DNA of 64,000 nt from Clostridiales bacterium (GCA_021200555.1 JAJQGK010000116.1:1-64000), one strand, 5' to 3'; positions 32,245 to 42,920 are shown, counted from the first letter of the stretch. Notes: generated by a model not told the origin, from the sequence alone. Translations and numbers: made by a program.

Positions 32245-32787
32245 TCAATAACAGGTCTGAACCGAATTTCTGACCTGCAAAGCCGTATTTTCATCGGACA
32301 AATATTTGATGATTTCAAATGCAAATTCAGTGGCTGCTCCCGCTCCCTTGGCAGTGATGACATTTCCGTCCCTTACGGCGAACTTATCGGAAAGCACAGC
32401 CCCTTTAAGCTCGTTTTCAAAACCGGGGAAGCAAACGGCGTTTTTCCCGTTGAGTATATTCTTATGCCCCAAAATAGAGGGCGCTGCGCAAATTGCGGCA
32501 AGAAGTTTGTTGTTTTTGCAGCAAAAATCGACAGCATTTTGAACAGCATCTGATTTTTCAAGGTTAAGCGTTCCCGGCATTCCTCCGGGAAGAATTATGC
32601 CGTCTAAGTCATCAAAGGTAATTTCGTCGGCGGTTATATCGCTTATAACGGGAATTTTATGAGAGCTTGTTACCGTTTTGCCGGTAACACCGACTGTTTT
32701 AAGCTCTATTCCGGCCCGTCTGAGATAATCAACGGGAGTTAAAGCCTCGATTTCTTCAAATCCGTCCGCAAGAAAAACATAAATCAT
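32245..32787 (-). CDS. DJ-1/PfpI family protein
   Basis: DGFEEIEALTPVDYLRRAG; LLAAICAAPSILG nucleophile elbow; AKGAGAATEFAFEII. Confidence 0.92.
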   Translation of the reverse strand: MIYVFLADGFEEIEALTPVDYLRRAGIELKTVGVTGKTVTSSHKIPVISDITADEITFDDLDGIILPGGMPGTLNLEKSDAVQNAVDFCCKNNKLLAAICAAPSILGHKNILNGKNAVCFPGFENELKGAVLSDKFAVRDGNVITAKGAGAATEFAFEIIKYLSDENTALQVRNSVQTCY

Positions 32788-32829
32788 ATTCTGTCTCCAT
32801 TCCGCCCCTGTCGGGCTGTTTTTTTAAAT

Positions 32830-34572
32830 TCACATACACGGCTGTCCCATAAATATGGGCTTGTCCGGTTTTTCGCCGCAAAGGCTCATAATCATTCCGG
32901 AATTGACAATTTCGCTTTTGCAGCCTTTTAACTCCGTTCCCAAAGGAGCGTTTACCGTAATATCAAATTCCGAACCCAAGCTGCTTACAACACTTAAAAT
33001 ATGACTGCAATCAAAAGCAGAAGACAACGCTTCATCAACGGTTATTTTGCCGCTTTCATCTTTTGAGCCTATGATAAAAACCTTATCCTCGTCGTCAAAT
33101 ACCGCACTTTCGCATATGCCGAATTTATCGGCACAGTATACAGCAAAATCGAGAAATTCATTCGGGAAATTCACATATGCATCGGATGGGATATACTCCC
33201 GCATGGAATAATAATCCAACGATGTTTTGAAGAAATTTCCTTTTTCGCATTCCGGAAGCTCTGCGGGAACGGTTATCCTTACGCTGCGAAAAGCCGTCTC
33301 AAATCCGAGATTTTCATAAAATCCGTAAAGATTATCCGTCGCAGGATACAAAAACAAATAATCAAAGCCTGTCTTTTTAAGCCAATCGGAGGCATATTTT
33401 ATCATGTCGGACATAATCCCTCTTCCTCTGTATTCGGGAAGAGTTGCGGCTCCGTAAAGATAAGCGGCTTTATGTTCGGTGCTGTCGATTGTAATGCTGC
33501 TGTCTATAATATAGAAGGCTGAGACGATTTTGCCGTTTTCTCTGTAAGCGTAAATTTTTCCGAAATCAGCCGTATTTTCAAGGAAGAAATCAACGGTTTC
33601 GCTGTCGTCTCCGAAAACAGACATCCAAAGGTGTTTAAGCTCGTCATAGTCGCCGGCGATTGCTTTGTATTTTCGGGCAGGATCGTTTTTTAAGACCGCG
33701 CTGTACTTTTCAACCATAAATTCAGGATGATATGAAAGCTTTGCTTTCCGAAGACCGGGAACGCCGGCATCGTCCTCCCTGTTCACATATTTATATGAGG
33801 GAAGCATAAGCTTTGTAAAGCCGTTGTTTATAACGGGAAAGGCATCCTTGTATTCGGGAACTGTTTTCTCATAATGAGTGCAAAAGGTGTTGTTTTTCAT
33901 TTTTTCGCCAAGGGTAAAGGCCGCCGGTTTGCCTTCCACATACAGTATTGCCCCGATAAGTCCCAGCTTGCGGAAATTCTTGAGCGAGGTTTCAATAGAT
34001 TTGTGCTCCATTGCGAGGCTGCCGTAATCGTCTGATTTTTCCGAAAGCCACATATCCTCAATAAGCATGCAGTCGGAAATATTGTCGGCGGTTATGGGAT
34101 CACATGAAATATCGGTATGATTTTTAAAAAACGCTTTTACATGTCCTTTTTTTCCGTGGAATTTTTTCCCGGGAAGCTCCGCCATATTTTCAACGCTGTA
34201 AACATATTCGCAGCTGTCCCTGTCATAAGTGAAGTCGAAGGCGTCGGGCATAATTCTCTCAAGCTCCGCCTTACATTCGGGGAGAATCTGCTCAAGCCTA
34301 AAGGGACATCCATCTTTGCGGCAATCCTCAATCATCGCTTCGATTGCGGCTTTTGCGTCGCCGCTGCCTGAGGGATAAGCATAGTACCTTCCGAGTTGAT
34401 CCGAACCTCGTATCAGCAAAAACCCGTCATAGTCGGCAATTTCGATATTGTAAGCGGATCCCCATGCAAAAAGACTTCCGAATGTGTAGCAGCACCCGTC
34501 TGTAATGCCGCTGTTTACACGCTCCGTTACCCACTGTCTGTCGTCAATATTCGGTTTTCTGAATTGTAGCAT
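32830..34572 (-). CDS. Fusion of DUF2156-like and GNAT acetyltransferase domains
   Basis: N-term YTFGSLFAWGSAYNIEIADYDGFLLIRG; C-term AAYLYGAATLPEYRGRGIMSDMI acetyl-CoA motif. Confidence 0.8.
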   Translation of the reverse strand: MLQFRKPNIDDRQWVTERVNSGITDGCCYTFGSLFAWGSAYNIEIADYDGFLLIRGSDQLGRYYAYPSGSGDAKAAIEAMIEDCRKDGCPFRLEQILPECKAELERIMPDAFDFTYDRDSCEYVYSVENMAELPGKKFHGKKGHVKAFFKNHTDISCDPITADNISDCMLIEDMWLSEKSDDYGSLAMEHKSIETSLKNFRKLGLIGAILYVEGKPAAFTLGEKMKNNTFCTHYEKTVPEYKDAFPVINNGFTKLMLPSYKYVNREDDAGVPGLRKAKLSYHPEFMVEKYSAVLKNDPARKYKAIAGDYDELKHLWMSVFGDDSETVDFFLENTADFGKIYAYRENGKIVSAFYIIDSSITIDSTEHKAAYLYGAATLPEYRGRGIMSDMIKYASDWLKKTGFDYLFLYPATDNLYGFYENLGFETAFRSVRITVPAELPECEKGNFFKTSLDYYSMREYIPSDAYVNFPNEFLDFAVYCADKFGICESAVFDDEDKVFIIGSKDESGKITVDEALSSAFDCSHILSVVSSLGSEFDITVNAPLGTELKGCKSEIVNSGMIMSLCGEKPDKPIFMGQPCM

Positions 34573-34605
34573 AAATATATCCTTTTTTTTTAAATTCTCA
34601 TCATA

Positions 34606-35256
34606 TTACTTTTTCTTATTCTTTTTATTTTTGCCCCAGCCGAACCGCTCGGCGCACTGACGGTAAACATCCGGAATATAGCTTGCAAAGGCAACGAATG
34701 TCAATATAACCGCAATCACAACCATTACCATCATAACTGCGTTGGGAAGGGTAAAATAGCTGCGGAAAGCTCCGACTTCGGGACCTACTGCCATAATAAC
34801 AATCATAACACAGTAAAACGCCACCGTTGCGATTTTTCCGTAAATTTCAGCCGCCGCCGGACGCATTCCCTTCGCTATCATAAAACCGCCGAAACTCAGC
34901 ATAAAAAGATCCTTTGCGATAAACAGAAGGAATACCCAGGAAAACAGTCTGAGCGTTCTGTCGTCTGCGGTAACAAACTTTATAAACAAAATGATGGCAA
35001 TAGCGAAAACCGTAAGCTTGTCCGCAACGGGATCCAGTATTTTGCCCAGATTGCTGACCTGATTGAACCGCCTAGCGATTTTCCCGTCAAACAAATCGGA
35101 AAGTCCCGATATTGCAAGGACAATAACGGCTGCAATTGTATGGTCGTTATAGAACAGCACCGCAAACACAGGGATTAATAAAATTCGGATAAACGACATA
35201 AAATTAGGTATTGTTTTCCAATTTTCAAATAAAAAAGCTAATTTCTCTTTCATGTA
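34606..35256 (-). CDS. CDP-alcohol phosphatidyltransferase, PgsA-like
   Basis: ISGLSDLFDGKIARRFNQVSNLGKILDPVADKL; start at MKEKLAF chosen as likely. Confidence 0.88.
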   Translation of the reverse strand, partial: YMKEKLAFLFENWKTIPNFMSFIRILLIPVFAVLFYNDHTIAAVIVLAISGLSDLFDGKIARRFNQVSNLGKILDPVADKLTVFAIAIILFIKFVTADDRTLRLFSWVFLLFIAKDLFMLSFGGFMIAKGMRPAAAEIYGKIATVAFYCVMIVIMAVGPEVGAFRSYFTLPNAVMMVMVVIAVILTFVAFASYIPDVYRQCAERFGWGKNKKNKKK

Positions 35257-35304
35257 TTTTTCTCCGTTCCGCCACAAATCAGTGGCAAAAATTAACAAAT
35301 GAAT

Positions 35305-35985
35305 TTAAAAGCCTGTAAGATCGCTTACAAAAGTGCATATGTACGAATCGGCAGCATATTGAGCGAGAGAAACCGACGCATAAGATATTACATTTATAAC
35401 CGCCGCCGCAATACAGATGTAAATCGCGCCTTTTAAAATTCCGAACACTCCGCCGAGGACGGTATCCAATCCGCCGGCAATTCTTGATTTTCTGATAAAT
35501 CTTGAAATTATTTTGCTTAAAATTCTGAACACGATAACGGCTGCAAAGGAAATTGCCGCAAATGCCGCCATTTTTATAAGGCTTATTACAACGGGTCCCA
35601 CAAATTCCGCTTCTATTTCGGAAACGGAGACAGCACCGTTGATAATTTCCCGAGTCAGCGTATCGAGATCAAATTCGGTGGAGTTTTCCAAAAGAGCAAC
35701 TGCTCCGTCGGGCAAAAAATCAAGAAGGGAAAGAGCGTCGGTTATAACGTTTGAAATTCCGTTTTCCGCATTTTTCAGCTGTGCGTCCAAAAAATCAATG
35801 ACGCTGTCTCTGACATATTCGCTGTATATCCAATTTGCCGCAGGCTCGGACAATGTTCTTCCCAAAAGAAAAGACACAAAGCCCGAAGCAATATCAAATA
35901 CCGTTAAAACTATTCCCCTTTTTGCCGATATCAAAACAATAAGCAGCATAAGGGCTATTAAAATCAAATCAATTATATGGGTCAT
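35305..35985 (-). CDS. CvpA family membrane protein
   Basis: IDLILIALMLLIVLISAKRGIVLTVFDIASG; GGLDTVLGGVFGILKG. Confidence 0.8.
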   Translation of the reverse strand: MTHIIDLILIALMLLIVLISAKRGIVLTVFDIASGFVSFLLGRTLSEPAANWIYSEYVRDSVIDFLDAQLKNAENGISNVITDALSLLDFLPDGAVALLENSTEFDLDTLTREIINGAVSVSEIEAEFVGPVVISLIKMAAFAAISFAAVIVFRILSKIISRFIRKSRIAGGLDTVLGGVFGILKGAIYICIAAAVINVISYASVSLAQYAADSYICTFVSDLTGF

Positions 35986-37314
35986 TTAATCCGTGCTTTC
36001 CTCCTCATTTATTTCGGAGTAGGATATTGTACCGTATGCCGGATATTTTTTTACATTTTCCGAAGACAATACGTAAACGTAATTGCCGCTTGCAACAATA
36101 CCGTCAAAATACTTTATTCCGCTGATACTGCCGCCCATGCTCCCGTTTCGCGTATATGTTTCGATTTTATCAGAGAAAAGAACAGATACGAACTTATCGG
36201 AGCATGAAAGTCCTCTTACTCTGCCGGTCAAATCTGCTGTAAACAAAAGCTTGCCCGTTTTTCCGAAAACCGTTAACGAGTAATACTCGTCATTGCTGTG
36301 ATCTGTGGTTATAAGGGCTGTATAATCACCGTTTCCTATATCGCAATAACAGATATCCACGGAACTGTAATCGTAAAGTATCTCCTGCTCTTTTTTATTT
36401 ATAAGGTATACATATTTATCGGTCACCACAAGAAGCTTTGTATTTGAAATAAATTTCAAACCGATGATAGTTTCATCCTCATATGTAAAATCGGCATAGG
36501 CCGTATCATATTCAAAATCAAGAATATACAGAGATGAATACAAAACGGCGTTGGAGGAATTTATAACAGCCGCAGCTGCTTTTCCGCCGCCCGAGATCAG
36601 CGTAATATCTGTTATGTACCCATCGGGGCAGTCCCATTGGTAAATGACGTTTCCCAGGGAGTCATATCCGTAAAGAATTGTTTTGGCGTTATCACCCGCA
36701 ACAGCCAAGGCGTAATTGTTTTTGCTGCTTACCGCCGCATCGATAATACTGTAGGGCGCGCTTTGCTGGGCGTACAGAGATTTATTCCTTTGCAGAGAAT
36801 AAGATGTGCCGCCTCTGTCGTAAATAAGAACTCTGTTTCCGCTTATATCCATAGCCGGAACGCTGTATGTCAGCTGTTGCTTGGCGGAAACGCTGCCGGA
36901 GGAATTTACATATGAAATCCCGTTTTCGGTAAGAATTGCATAACCGTTGTCAAAGGCTCTGAAATCGTAAACGCTGTCTGCATCTGTGGATGCGGAAAAA
37001 TTCTCTGCGGAACCTTTTGTAAAGAAGGAGGTTATCAAACCGTTTACGGAAGCGAACACACCGCCTGAATTTACATCCGCCGCAACAAATACAATCATAA
37101 ATATTATGACAATTACTATAACAACTCTGATAGGCGAAAAATGTCTTTTTCCCTTATTGCCGGAATTATCCTTCTTTTCGGCGCTGCGGGAAAACGGAAT
37201 TATCACGCTGTCTTCAAAATCATCCTCTTCAGCTGTCTCCTCTTCCCTGTTATCGGGTTCAATTATAATTTCATCTGTTCCTTCTCCGTCATTCCGATTT
37301 TTTTTATTTCTCAT
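35986..37314 (-). CDS. DUF5711-like membrane-anchored beta-propeller protein
   Basis: Acidic cytosolic N-term, single TM, repeated WD/PQQ-like blades. Confidence 0.65.
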   Translation of the reverse strand: MRNKKNRNDGEGTDEIIIEPDNREEETAEEDDFEDSVIIPFSRSAEKKDNSGNKGKRHFSPIRVVIVIVIIFMIVFVAADVNSGGVFASVNGLITSFFTKGSAENFSASTDADSVYDFRAFDNGYAILTENGISYVNSSGSVSAKQQLTYSVPAMDISGNRVLIYDRGGTSYSLQRNKSLYAQQSAPYSIIDAAVSSKNNYALAVAGDNAKTILYGYDSLGNVIYQWDCPDGYITDITLISGGGKAAAAVINSSNAVLYSSLYILDFEYDTAYADFTYEDETIIGLKFISNTKLLVVTDKYVYLINKKEQEILYDYSSVDICYCDIGNGDYTALITTDHSNDEYYSLTVFGKTGKLLFTADLTGRVRGLSCSDKFVSVLFSDKIETYTRNGSMGGSISGIKYFDGIVASGNYVYVLSSENVKKYPAYGTISYSEINEEESTD

Positions 37315-37328
37315 TCCCGTTCACCGCC

Positions 37329-38066
37329 TTAATATTCAACTCTGTTTAAATACAATCCCTCAGGCGGAGCTGTAAAGCCCGCATTATCCCTGTCACCGGA
37401 AAGTATTATATCCTTAATTGAGCTTTTATCGATTTTCCCCTCATTCACATATATAAGCGTGCCGGCCATAATTCTTACCATATTGTACAGAAAGCCGTCG
37501 GCCTCAAACTTGAATATCACAAAATCCCCCTGCCGCAGGACTTCTGCGTTTATTACCGTTCTGACCGTGCTTTTGACGCTGCTGCCCGAGGCACAGAATG
37601 CACTCCAATCGTAAGTACCGATATAAGATTTTGCGGCTTCGTTAAGATTAACTTCATCCAATGTGTATTTGTATTGGTATGCCCGATTGGCGAAAAAAGG
37701 GTTTTTAATACTGCTGTTCCATATTTTGTAAATATATTCCTTTGATTTGCAGTCGTATCTTGAGTGAAATTCCGGATCTTCTTCATCACATTGCAAAACC
37801 GCTATATCGGGCGGCAAAATGCCGTTAAGAGCCTTGACTGCGTTTTCCGCAGGAATAGCAGACTTTTCCGTTTTAAAGTTGCAAAAATACTCGTTTGCAT
37901 GGACTCCGGAGTCTGTTCTGCTGCATCCGTAAACCGTAAGATGAGAACCGAAAATTTTTTCCACGGCCTCCTCAACGGTTCCCTGAACCGTAACGGCGTT
38001 GCTTTGAATTTGCCAGCCGTGGTAAGCCGCCCCATCAAATGAGAGCTTTAACCTTAAATTCCTCAT
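37329..38066 (-). CDS. truA: tRNA pseudouridine(38-40) synthase
   Basis: LKLSFDGAAYHGWQIQ, YGCSRTDSGVHANEYFCNF, FLYNMVRIMAGTLI. Confidence 0.95.
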   Translation of the reverse strand: MRNLRLKLSFDGAAYHGWQIQSNAVTVQGTVEEAVEKIFGSHLTVYGCSRTDSGVHANEYFCNFKTEKSAIPAENAVKALNGILPPDIAVLQCDEEDPEFHSRYDCKSKEYIYKIWNSSIKNPFFANRAYQYKYTLDEVNLNEAAKSYIGTYDWSAFCASGSSVKSTVRTVINAEVLRQGDFVIFKFEADGFLYNMVRIMAGTLIYVNEGKIDKSSIKDIILSGDRDNAGFTAPPEGLYLNRVEY

Positions 38067-38881
38067 CAGATAATTTCTCCGAAAAAATGATTTAACAGGA
38101 TAATTCCGGCAAGCATTACGGCTAAGATAACGAACATAACCCAATCCCGCCATGAAAGCTTCATCTGCTTCATTCTCGTTCTGTGGTTTCCGCCGTTATA
38201 GCAGCGGCACTCCATAGCGAAGGCAAGCTCATACGCGCGTCTGAAGGAATTTACGAAAAGCGGGATAAAAATAGGGATTAGGGCTTTTGCACGTTTAACA
38301 ATTCCGCCGGTTTCCAGATCCGCTCCTCTTGCTTTTTGAGCGCTCATAATTTTATCTATTTCATCGATTAAAGTCGGGATAAATCTTAAGGCAATGGACA
38401 TCATCATTGCGAGAGTATCAACGGGAACTTTTATAAGCTTCAGCGGGGACAAAATTCTTTCAATTCCGTCCGTTAAAGCCGTCGGAGATGTTGTATACGT
38501 CAAAAGGGAGCTTATGAAAATCAGAGTTATAATTCTCACTGCCATAAATATTGCGGTATAAACTCCCCCGGTGGTGATTTTTATTTTCCACCATTCCACA
38601 AGGATATCCCCGTCCTCATTGTAAAAAATTTGCAGAGCAGACATTAGGACAATCAGGAAGTATATCATTTTCAGTCCCTTGAGCATCACCTTAAGGGAAA
38701 TTCTCGATACAATAACCGCAACAGCGGTGAAAAGGACGATTACAGCCAAGGAAAGAAAGTTTTTGCAAACAAAAATTTCAATTATCGCCGCAAAAGTAAT
38801 TATAAGCTTTGCTCTCGGATCGAGCTTGTGCACAAAGGAATTTCCGGGGAAATACTGACCGATGGTTATATCCTTAATCAT
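38066..38881 (-). CDS. ecfT: ECF transporter transmembrane subunit EcfT
   Basis: HKLDPRAKLIITFA; AQKARGADLETGG coupling motif. Confidence 0.92.
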   Translation of the reverse strand: MIKDITIGQYFPGNSFVHKLDPRAKLIITFAAIIEIFVCKNFLSLAVIVLFTAVAVIVSRISLKVMLKGLKMIYFLIVLMSALQIFYNEDGDILVEWWKIKITTGGVYTAIFMAVRIITLIFISSLLTYTTSPTALTDGIERILSPLKLIKVPVDTLAMMMSIALRFIPTLIDEIDKIMSAQKARGADLETGGIVKRAKALIPIFIPLFVNSFRRAYELAFAMECRCYNGGNHRTRMKQMKLSWRDWVMFVILAVMLAGIILLNHFFGEII

Positions 38882-39743
38882 TGGATTTTCCCCCTTTATG
38901 AAGATATTCCGTAAGCTCCCTTTCAGCCTGTTCCACGGTATAGACCGCCTTGTTCAAGCCAAAGCCGCATTTGTTAAGCTCCGTAAAAATCCTTGTTATC
39001 TGCGGAATATTAAGTCCCATATCGCAAAGCTCGGAGCTGCGTTCAAAAACCCGGTCCACGGTGCCGTACATGGCAAGCTCACCGTGATTTAAAACGGCGA
39101 TTTTTTCGGCAATTTCCGCCACATCCTCCATACTGTGAGAGACAATTATAACGGTGCTTCCCGTCTGTCTGCGGTAATTTTTAATGAGATCCAGAATTAC
39201 CCTTCTGCCCTTCGGATCAAGTCCTGCCGCAGGCTCATCCATAATCAGCACTTCGGGTTCCATTGCCATAACTCCGGCTATGGCAGCTCTTCTTTTTTCA
39301 CCGCCGGAAAGGTCAAATGGGGATTTTTGGAGCATATTTTCGTTAAGGCCGACAAAGCTTGCCGCCCGTCTTACACGCATATCTATTTCGGTTTTGTCCA
39401 GTCCCATATTTCCGGGGCCGAAAGCTATATCCTTATAAACGGTATCTTCAAAGAGCTGATACTCCGGGTACTGGAAACACAGACCGACCTTAAATCTTGC
39501 GGCGTGAGCAGTCTCCTTGCTTTCGTTTATATCCTTGCCGTAAAGAAGAATTTGTCCCTCGGACGGCTTAAGCAACGCATTAAAATGCTGAATGAGCGTT
39601 GACTTTCCTGAGCCGGTATGTCCGATAATCGCAAGCATTTCTCCCTTTTCCACTTTTAAATTTATGTTATTCAGAGCGGTCATCTCAAACGGAGTGCCCA
39701 CCGAATATTTATATGAAATATTTCTTGCTTCAAGGACGGTCAT
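38874..39743 (-). CDS. ecfA2: ECF transporter ATPase EcfA2
   Basis: GHTGSGKSTLIQH; LSGGEKRRAAIAGVMAMEPEVLIMDEPAAGLDP. Confidence 0.93.
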   Translation of the reverse strand: MTVLEARNISYKYSVGTPFEMTALNNINLKVEKGEMLAIIGHTGSGKSTLIQHFNALLKPSEGQILLYGKDINESKETAHAARFKVGLCFQYPEYQLFEDTVYKDIAFGPGNMGLDKTEIDMRVRRAASFVGLNENMLQKSPFDLSGGEKRRAAIAGVMAMEPEVLIMDEPAAGLDPKGRRVILDLIKNYRRQTGSTVIIVSHSMEDVAEIAEKIAVLNHGELAMYGTVDRVFERSSELCDMGLNIPQITRIFTELNKCGFGLNKAVYTVEQAERELTEYLHKGGKSND

Positions 39744-40621
39744 ACGCTGTTACCTCCCAAGACAAAAAACTTAAAGGCTTCGACAAATTCATCGGGAGTG
39801 AGTATCCCTTCGGGTAAGTTTATCCCCTGTCTTCTTAAAGCATTTGCAAGCTTTGCGCTGTCGGGCAGCTCAAGTCCGGCGTTTTCAATAATCTCCTCCT
39901 GGGCAAAAACCTGTCGGGGAGTCCCGTCAAGGACGATTTGACCGTCATTCATAACAACCACTCTGTCCGCTTTGACGGCTTCGTCCATATAATGGGTGAT
40001 AAGAACTACGGTTATACCCATTTCCTTATTGAGTTTTTGCATGGAACTCATAACCTCTTCCCTGCCCTTTGGGTCGAGCATGGCGGTCGGCTCGTCAAGA
40101 ATAATGCAGTCCGTCTGCATTGCCATAATTCCGGCGATTGCCACACGCTGCTTCTGCCCGCCCGAAAGCTTATGAGGTTCATGATTTCGGTATTCGTACA
40201 TTCCCACCGCTTTTAACGCATCGTCAACACGTCTGCGTATTTCCTTCGGTTCAATTCCCAAATTTTCGGGACCAAAAGCGACGTCCTCCTCAACGATGGT
40301 AGCCACAAGCTGATTGTCGGGATTTTGGAATACAACGCCGACGGTTTGTCTTATGTCGTACTCAAGGCTTTCATCGGATGTATCCATGCCGTTTACAAAA
40401 ATTTTACCGGATTCAGGTACAAAAATTGCGTTTGCAAGCTTGGCAAGGGTGGACTTTCCCGATCCGTTATGCCCTAAAACAGCCACAAATTCACCTTTTT
40501 TTATATCAAGGTTAATGTGCTTAAGGGCGAGGGGCAGCGGAGTATCCGTATCCGAGTCATACCGATATGACACATCGTTAAAAACTATAAGCGAATTATC
40601 GTTTTGAGTTTTACTTTTCAT
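39740..40621 (-). CDS. ecfA1: ECF transporter ATPase EcfA1
   Basis: GHNGSGKSTLAKL; LSGGQKQRVAIAGIMAMQTDCIILDEPTAMLDP. Confidence 0.93.
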   Translation of the reverse strand: MKSKTQNDNSLIVFNDVSYRYDSDTDTPLPLALKHINLDIKKGEFVAVLGHNGSGKSTLAKLANAIFVPESGKIFVNGMDTSDESLEYDIRQTVGVVFQNPDNQLVATIVEEDVAFGPENLGIEPKEIRRRVDDALKAVGMYEYRNHEPHKLSGGQKQRVAIAGIMAMQTDCIILDEPTAMLDPKGREEVMSSMQKLNKEMGITVVLITHYMDEAVKADRVVVMNDGQIVLDGTPRQVFAQEEIIENAGLELPDSAKLANALRRQGINLPEGILTPDEFVEAFKFFVLGGNSV

Positions 40622-40638
40622 TTATTTTCTTATCCTTC

Positions 40639-41502
40639 TCATTTTTGCCAAAGCGCCGTAGAGCCGCACGGAAGACAAAGTCCCGTTTCCGTTACGGGCA
40701 GTCCAAGCTCGTCCGCAGAAACACTTCCGCCGAATTTCGGAATGACGACGGCACCCAAAATATACTGCATAACAGCGGGAGAAAGCCCCGTTGTGTAGGA
40801 ATTGAGCGCAAAGAGCAGCGACTCATCCGTCAACAGCTCAGTACAAAGGGAACAAAGGTTAAAAACCTCATCCTCAAGCTTCCATATCTCCCCGCCCGGT
40901 CCTCTTCCGTAAGAGGGAGGATCCATTATAATTATATCGTAGTGATTTTCCCGTCTGATTTCACGCCTGACGAATTTAATACAGTCGTCCACAAGCCATC
41001 TTACGGGCATTTTATCGGTTTGGGAGGAAAGCGAGTTTTCCTTCGCCCACAAAACCATTCCCTTGGAGGCGTCCACATGGGTAACCTCTCCTCCGGCTTT
41101 GAGAGCGGAAACGGTTGCCGCTCCCGTATATCCGAAAAGATTGAGAACCTTAACTTTTCTGTTTTGGCGTTTTATAATATCCGCCACAAAATCCCAATTT
41201 GCGGCCTGCTCGGGAAAAAGCCCCGTATGCTTAAAGCCCATGGTTTTAATATTAAAGGTCAAGCTGCCGTAATCTATTGTCCAGCGGTCGGGAATTTTTT
41301 TGTAAATTTCCCATTTGCCGCCGCCCGTGCTTGAACGGAAATACCTTGCGTCGGCTTTTTTCCAAAGAGGATTTTTCTTCTCCGTTTTCCAGATAACCTG
41401 CGGATCCGGACGAATAAGTACAACCCTTCCCCAGCGTTCGAGCCTTTCGCCTTCGGAGCAGTCTATAAGCTCGTAATCTTTCCATTTGTCGGAAATTCTC
41501 AT
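40639..41502 (-). CDS. Class I SAM-dependent methyltransferase, RlmI-like
   Basis: KVLNLFGYTGAATVSALKAGGEVTHVDASKG; DIIIMDPPSYGRGPGGEIWKLE. Confidence 0.88.
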   Translation of the reverse strand: MRISDKWKDYELIDCSEGERLERWGRVVLIRPDPQVIWKTEKKNPLWKKADARYFRSSTGGGKWEIYKKIPDRWTIDYGSLTFNIKTMGFKHTGLFPEQAANWDFVADIIKRQNRKVKVLNLFGYTGAATVSALKAGGEVTHVDASKGMVLWAKENSLSSQTDKMPVRWLVDDCIKFVRREIRRENHYDIIIMDPPSYGRGPGGEIWKLEDEVFNLCSLCTELLTDESLLFALNSYTTGLSPAVMQYILGAVVIPKFGGSVSADELGLPVTETGLCLPCGSTALWQK

Positions 41503-41520
41503 ACCGTTAAAATTCCTTTA

Positions 41521-42870
41521 TTAAATCAATCTTTCTTCTACTACTTTTGCAATTGTGCTGCTCAGACGTTCAATCTGCTCCTTATCTCTGCCCTCAAGCA
41601 TGACACGGACAAGAGGCTCGGTTCCGGACGCTCTGACAAGGACTCTGCCGTTTTTGCCAAGCTCCTTCTCTGCGGCTTCGATTGCAAGCTTAATATCGCC
41701 GTCCTCGCTGAGTCTGTGCTTACCGAATGCCGAAACGCGGACATTTTTAAGTACCTGCGGGAATATCTCTATTTCGGATGCAAGCTCGTCAAGAGATTTT
41801 CCGGTAGCTCTCATAATGTTGAGAACCTGCACGGCGGTAAGCTGACCGTCGCCCGTTGTGGCATGATCAAGGAAAATAATGTGTCCCGACTGTTCGCCGC
41901 CGATGTGATAGCCCTTTTCAAGCATTCTCTCAAGAACGTATCTGTCGCCGACCTTAGTTTTTTCACAATTAATTCCGTTCTTTTCGCAAAATTCAAAAAG
42001 TCCCATATTACTCATAACCGTTGCCACAAGGGTGTTGCCGTTAAGCTTGTTATTGGATTTTAAAAACTTTGCGCAGATTGCCATAAGCTTATCGCCGTCC
42101 ACCAATTCGCCGTTTTTATCAACGGCAAGAAGTCTGTCGGCATCTCCGTCAAAGGCAAATCCGACTTCAAAGCCATGCTCTTTTACAAAAGCCGACAAAG
42201 CTTCGATATGGGTTGACCCGCAGTTTTCGTTGATATTGGTACCGTTGGGAAGAGCGTTTATCACAACACATTCCGCTCCCAGCTGTTTAAAAAGCTCATT
42301 TGCCGTAACGCTTGCGGATCCGTTTGCGCAGTCAAGGGCAATTCTCATGCCGTAAAAAAGCTTATCGGCTGTTGACGCTATATGGTTGATATAATCTCTT
42401 ACGGCGTTTTGAGCGACTGTTACCTTGCCTACGTCGCCGCCTATGACAACCGGCGGCAATTTTACCTCATCAAGAATAATCCCCTCGATCTCCTCCTCCA
42501 TAGCGTCAGGCAGCTTATAGCCCGTTGATTGGAAAATTTTAATTCCGTTATATTCACAGGGATTATGGGAGGCGGATATCATTACTCCGGCATCATAACC
42601 GTACTCTTTTACAAGAAAAGCAACCGCAGGAGTGGGGACAACTCCGAGCATAAGAACGTCTGCGCCTACGGAGCAAAGTCCGGACGCCAAAGCGTAGGAA
42701 AGCATATCAGCTGATTTTCTTGTGTCCGTGCCTATTAAAACCTTTGGTTTGTATATTGAATTTTCCGCAAGAACCATTGCGGCGGCTCTGCCTATTTTCA
42801 TGGCAAGCTCCCCTGTGATTTCCGTATTTGCAATGCCTCTTGCGCCGTCTGTTCCGAATAATCTGCCCAT
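41521..42870 (-). CDS. glmM: Phosphoglucosamine mutase
   Basis: RLFGTDGARGIAN; MISASHNPCEYNGIK; FDGDADRLLAVD. Confidence 0.97.
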   Translation of the reverse strand: MGRLFGTDGARGIANTEITGELAMKIGRAAAMVLAENSIYKPKVLIGTDTRKSADMLSYALASGLCSVGADVLMLGVVPTPAVAFLVKEYGYDAGVMISASHNPCEYNGIKIFQSTGYKLPDAMEEEIEGIILDEVKLPPVVIGGDVGKVTVAQNAVRDYINHIASTADKLFYGMRIALDCANGSASVTANELFKQLGAECVVINALPNGTNINENCGSTHIEALSAFVKEHGFEVGFAFDGDADRLLAVDKNGELVDGDKLMAICAKFLKSNNKLNGNTLVATVMSNMGLFEFCEKNGINCEKTKVGDRYVLERMLEKGYHIGGEQSGHIIFLDHATTGDGQLTAVQVLNIMRATGKSLDELASEIEIFPQVLKNVRVSAFGKHRLSEDGDIKLAIEAAEKELGKNGRVLVRASGTEPLVRVMLEGRDKEQIERLSSTIAKVVEERLI

Positions 42871-42920
42871 AGCATTTCCTCCGTAAGATTTAATTTATAA
42901 TCAATAATAATAAGTAATCA

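Noticed and set aside
40645-41334. 229-aa plus-strand ORF
   Set aside because: Antisense to the RlmI-like methyltransferase; no domain evidence.
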